From a bacterium 1XD42-76 (GTDB taxonomy: Bacteria; Bacillota; Clostridia; Lachnospirales; Lachnospiraceae), in NCBI GenBank assembly GCA_009917545.1, contig QZDW01000005.1, forward strand, positions 1-64,000: a stretch of 64,000 nucleotides of DNA. Reading direction: 5' to 3'. Within the stretch, counting starts at the first letter, position 1, and every line of letters starts with the position of its first letter. The position numbers and the translations under genes are program-made. Below are positions 62,294-64,000 of this stretch, in pieces. A model generated the notes under the pieces. That model saw only the letters and a program-made list of their open reading frames with translations. It was not told the DNA's origin and made no database searches.

Positions 62294-63975
62294 ATCCCCA
62301 CCACCTTTTCTTCCAGCATGGCAAATTCATCCCGGAAATTCCAGACAATCTCAATCTCGTTATAGCCAGTCACTTTGATATGGTCAACCAGCTCCACCAG
62401 CAGTTCCCTCGTTATCGTTTCCTTTGCCTGGTACTTCTTCAATGCCGTGATCCATTGATTCTGCGGGGTTATAGTTTTGGAGTAGATTTTTTCTTCCTGC
62501 TCCAGCTTCTCCAATTCTTTCCCATAAGCCTCCGCGTTTCTGTCATATTCCTGCTTTAGCGAAACATATTCCCGCTCGGTAATGGTATGGTCAGAAAAGG
62601 ATTCAAACAGCGATGCACGATAAGCGGCGTTCCTTCCTATTTTCTGCTTCATTGCCCCAATCTGCCCAATGACCGCCTCATGTTTTTTCTTAAACCCGGA
62701 TTTCATCTGCGTCCTTTTCAGCAGGTCCTCCAATTTCATCGCGGCCTCTATCTCAACGCGCAGCGCATGGAATACAGCTTCGATCAGTTCAGGCTCGCCA
62801 ACACATTTTTTCGTGCAGCCCTGCCCGGACAGGTTTTCCGCGTAGACACGGCAGATATAGGTATACCTTGCCGTACCGGCGGGAGAAACATTCTTATATC
62901 GTGACATTTTCGTATCACAATCCCCACACACCAGAAGCCCTTTGAATATATTTTCCGTGGACGGGTATTTCCCTCTCAACATCCTGTGTTCCTGGCAGCG
63001 CTGCTCACTTATGGACTGCACCTTGTCAAAAATCTCTTGGCTGACGATTGCCTCATGGGTATTATGGGCGATTATCCAGTCCTTTTTGTCAACATTAGTT
63101 AAGGGGATCCCATCACTTAAAGATTTCTTTGTTTTACCTTGTGCCATATGGCCAACATAGACAGGATATCTGGTTATCTTTTTTATAATCTGCCCCTGCC
63201 AGATTGCCCCTGTCCCTTCCGGCTTCTTCTTTTTGTATCCGTTCAGGTAATGGTGCATGGCGGGGCAGGGGGTTCCCCTGTCATTCAGATACCGTGCAAT
63301 CATGTTTATCCCGATGCCCTCCGCCCTCCACTGGAATATTTCACGGACAACTGGGGCTGCTTCCGGATCCGGGATAAGCCTGTGCTTATCTTCCGGGGAT
63401 TTCAGGTATCCATATGGCGGGAATGCCCCAATAAACTCTCCCTTCCGCTGTTTTGTTTCCAGCGCTGTGTTGACTTTCTGCGATATGTCCTTCGCGTACA
63501 GGTCGTTAACAAGGTTTTTGAGGGAGATAACCAGTTCATTCCCATTCTTATCCTTTTTGCTGTCGTAACTGTCATTGACCGCTACAAACCTTACCCCAAG
63601 ATAGGGGAATATTTTTTCCAGGTAATAGCCGGTTTCCACGTAGTTACGCCCGAAACGTGATAGATCTTTTACCACAACACAGTCAATCCGGCGGCTCCTT
63701 ATCCCTTCCATCAGGCGCTCAAATTCCGGCCGTTCAAAATCCGTGCCTGTCTCCCCATTGTCGCAGAATACGCCGCAAAGCCGCATATCCGCCTGCGCGT
63801 CCACATATTTCTCAAGCATATACCTCTGCATGGTAATGGATTCCCTGTCGCCCGTCCTGTTGTTATCTTCCACAGAAAGGCGGGCATAGACCGCTGTGTT
63901 ATAAACCCGCTCCGGAAGAAACACGGCCTTTGGCTCCGTTTCCATGATAGCGGCTTTCCTGCTTACCCTTGCCAT
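62290..63975 (-). CDS. Large serine recombinase 1
   Basis: 561 residues. Catalytic domain TAVYARLSVEDNNRTGDRESITMQR with the Ser nucleophile and VVKDLSRFGRNYVETGYYLEKIFPYLGVRFVAVND. Recombinase domain AFPPYGYLKSPEDKHRLIPDPEAAPVVREIF, zinc ribbon FKGLLVCGDCDTKMSRY...YICRVY, coiled coil, ending TITRELLVELVDHIKVTGYNEIEIVWNF, a close parallel to recombinase 2. AAAGGAGGCGGTGTGAC precedes the ATG. Probably excises or integrates the element together with its neighbours. Confidence 0.95.
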   Translation of the reverse strand: MARVSRKAAIMETEPKAVFLPERVYNTAVYARLSVEDNNRTGDRESITMQRYMLEKYVDAQADMRLCGVFCDNGETGTDFERPEFERLMEGIRSRRIDCVVVKDLSRFGRNYVETGYYLEKIFPYLGVRFVAVNDSYDSKKDKNGNELVISLKNLVNDLYAKDISQKVNTALETKQRKGEFIGAFPPYGYLKSPEDKHRLIPDPEAAPVVREIFQWRAEGIGINMIARYLNDRGTPCPAMHHYLNGYKKKKPEGTGAIWQGQIIKKITRYPVYVGHMAQGKTKKSLSDGIPLTNVDKKDWIIAHNTHEAIVSQEIFDKVQSISEQRCQEHRMLRGKYPSTENIFKGLLVCGDCDTKMSRYKNVSPAGTARYTYICRVYAENLSGQGCTKKCVGEPELIEAVFHALRVEIEAAMKLEDLLKRTQMKSGFKKKHEAVIGQIGAMKQKIGRNAAYRASLFESFSDHTITEREYVSLKQEYDRNAEAYGKELEKLEQEEKIYSKTITPQNQWITALKKYQAKETITRELLVELVDHIKVTGYNEIEIVWNFRDEFAMLEEKVVGI

Positions 63976-64000
63976 GTCACACCGCCTCCTTTTCATGGGA

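Overview
The window looks like a chromosomal stretch from a low-to-mid GC Gram-positive anaerobe of the Clostridia, most probably a gut Lachnospiraceae. The reasons are AGGAGG-type ribosome binding sites, lipobox-type substrate-binding proteins, a pcrA / YerC-TrpR / DUF1836 core neighbourhood, TnpW-type transposon proteins and tandem large serine recombinases. No rRNA, tRNA or CRISPR array was seen.

Layout. 1-5.8 kb is mobile-element debris: a group II intron (122-2910, minus) sits inside a fragment of a VirD4/TraG-type conjugal coupling gene, followed by an AbrB/PIN toxin-antitoxin pair, TnpW, a DnaC-like ATPase and truncated DUF1016 and RhuM-like genes. 5.9-12.5 kb is ordinary chromosome (RlmD methyltransferase, an acidic-tailed membrane protein, PcrA helicase, DUF1836 protein, YerC-like regulator, HAD phosphatase). 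12.8-14.6 kb is a second small scar (frameshifted TnpW, an Rpn nuclease, an eroded mobilisation gene). 14.7-20.5 kb carries metabolic genes: an orphan NMT1/THI5-like lipoprotein, an M20 amidohydrolase with a multi-span permease, and an NCS2 purine permease. 20.5-28.3 kb is a gene graveyard (MATE, MmgE/PrpD, nitroreductase, Glf, TnpB and unknown fragments) around an intact aroM-family gene, with an intact IS256-family element that still has its 8-bp target duplication. 28.3-35.8 kb has an AgrC/AgrA-like two-component pair, an intact metallophosphoesterase plus a broken paralogue on the other side of a DUF1919 gene, and a decayed MBOAT/SGNH pair.

36-43 kb is a metal locus: a broken P-type ATPase with DUF6110 and a 26-residue peptide gene, a Fur-family regulator, and a four-gene siderophore ABC transporter in yclNOPQ order. 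Its regulator and transporter promoters carry matching GTTAGT-N4-ACTAAC palindromes at the start-site side of the -10 box, so the regulator and the transporter are probably co-regulated by iron.

43-64 kb is an AT-rich accessory island: a truncated ABC-three-component-like gene, an HTH/nucleotidyltransferase pair, YoeB/YefM, a TOTE-type primase-helicase split at a poly-A tract, and a GTPase-centred operon (51.1-55.9 kb). That operon encodes a calcineurin-like phosphoesterase with an effector-associated C-terminus, a helical protein, and two different GTPases. An Rpn nuclease, a tyrosine integrase with an in-frame amber codon, and three tandem large serine recombinase genes follow. The GTPase operon is the strongest candidate here for an under-described immune or conflict system, although two of its genes carry lesions as sequenced.
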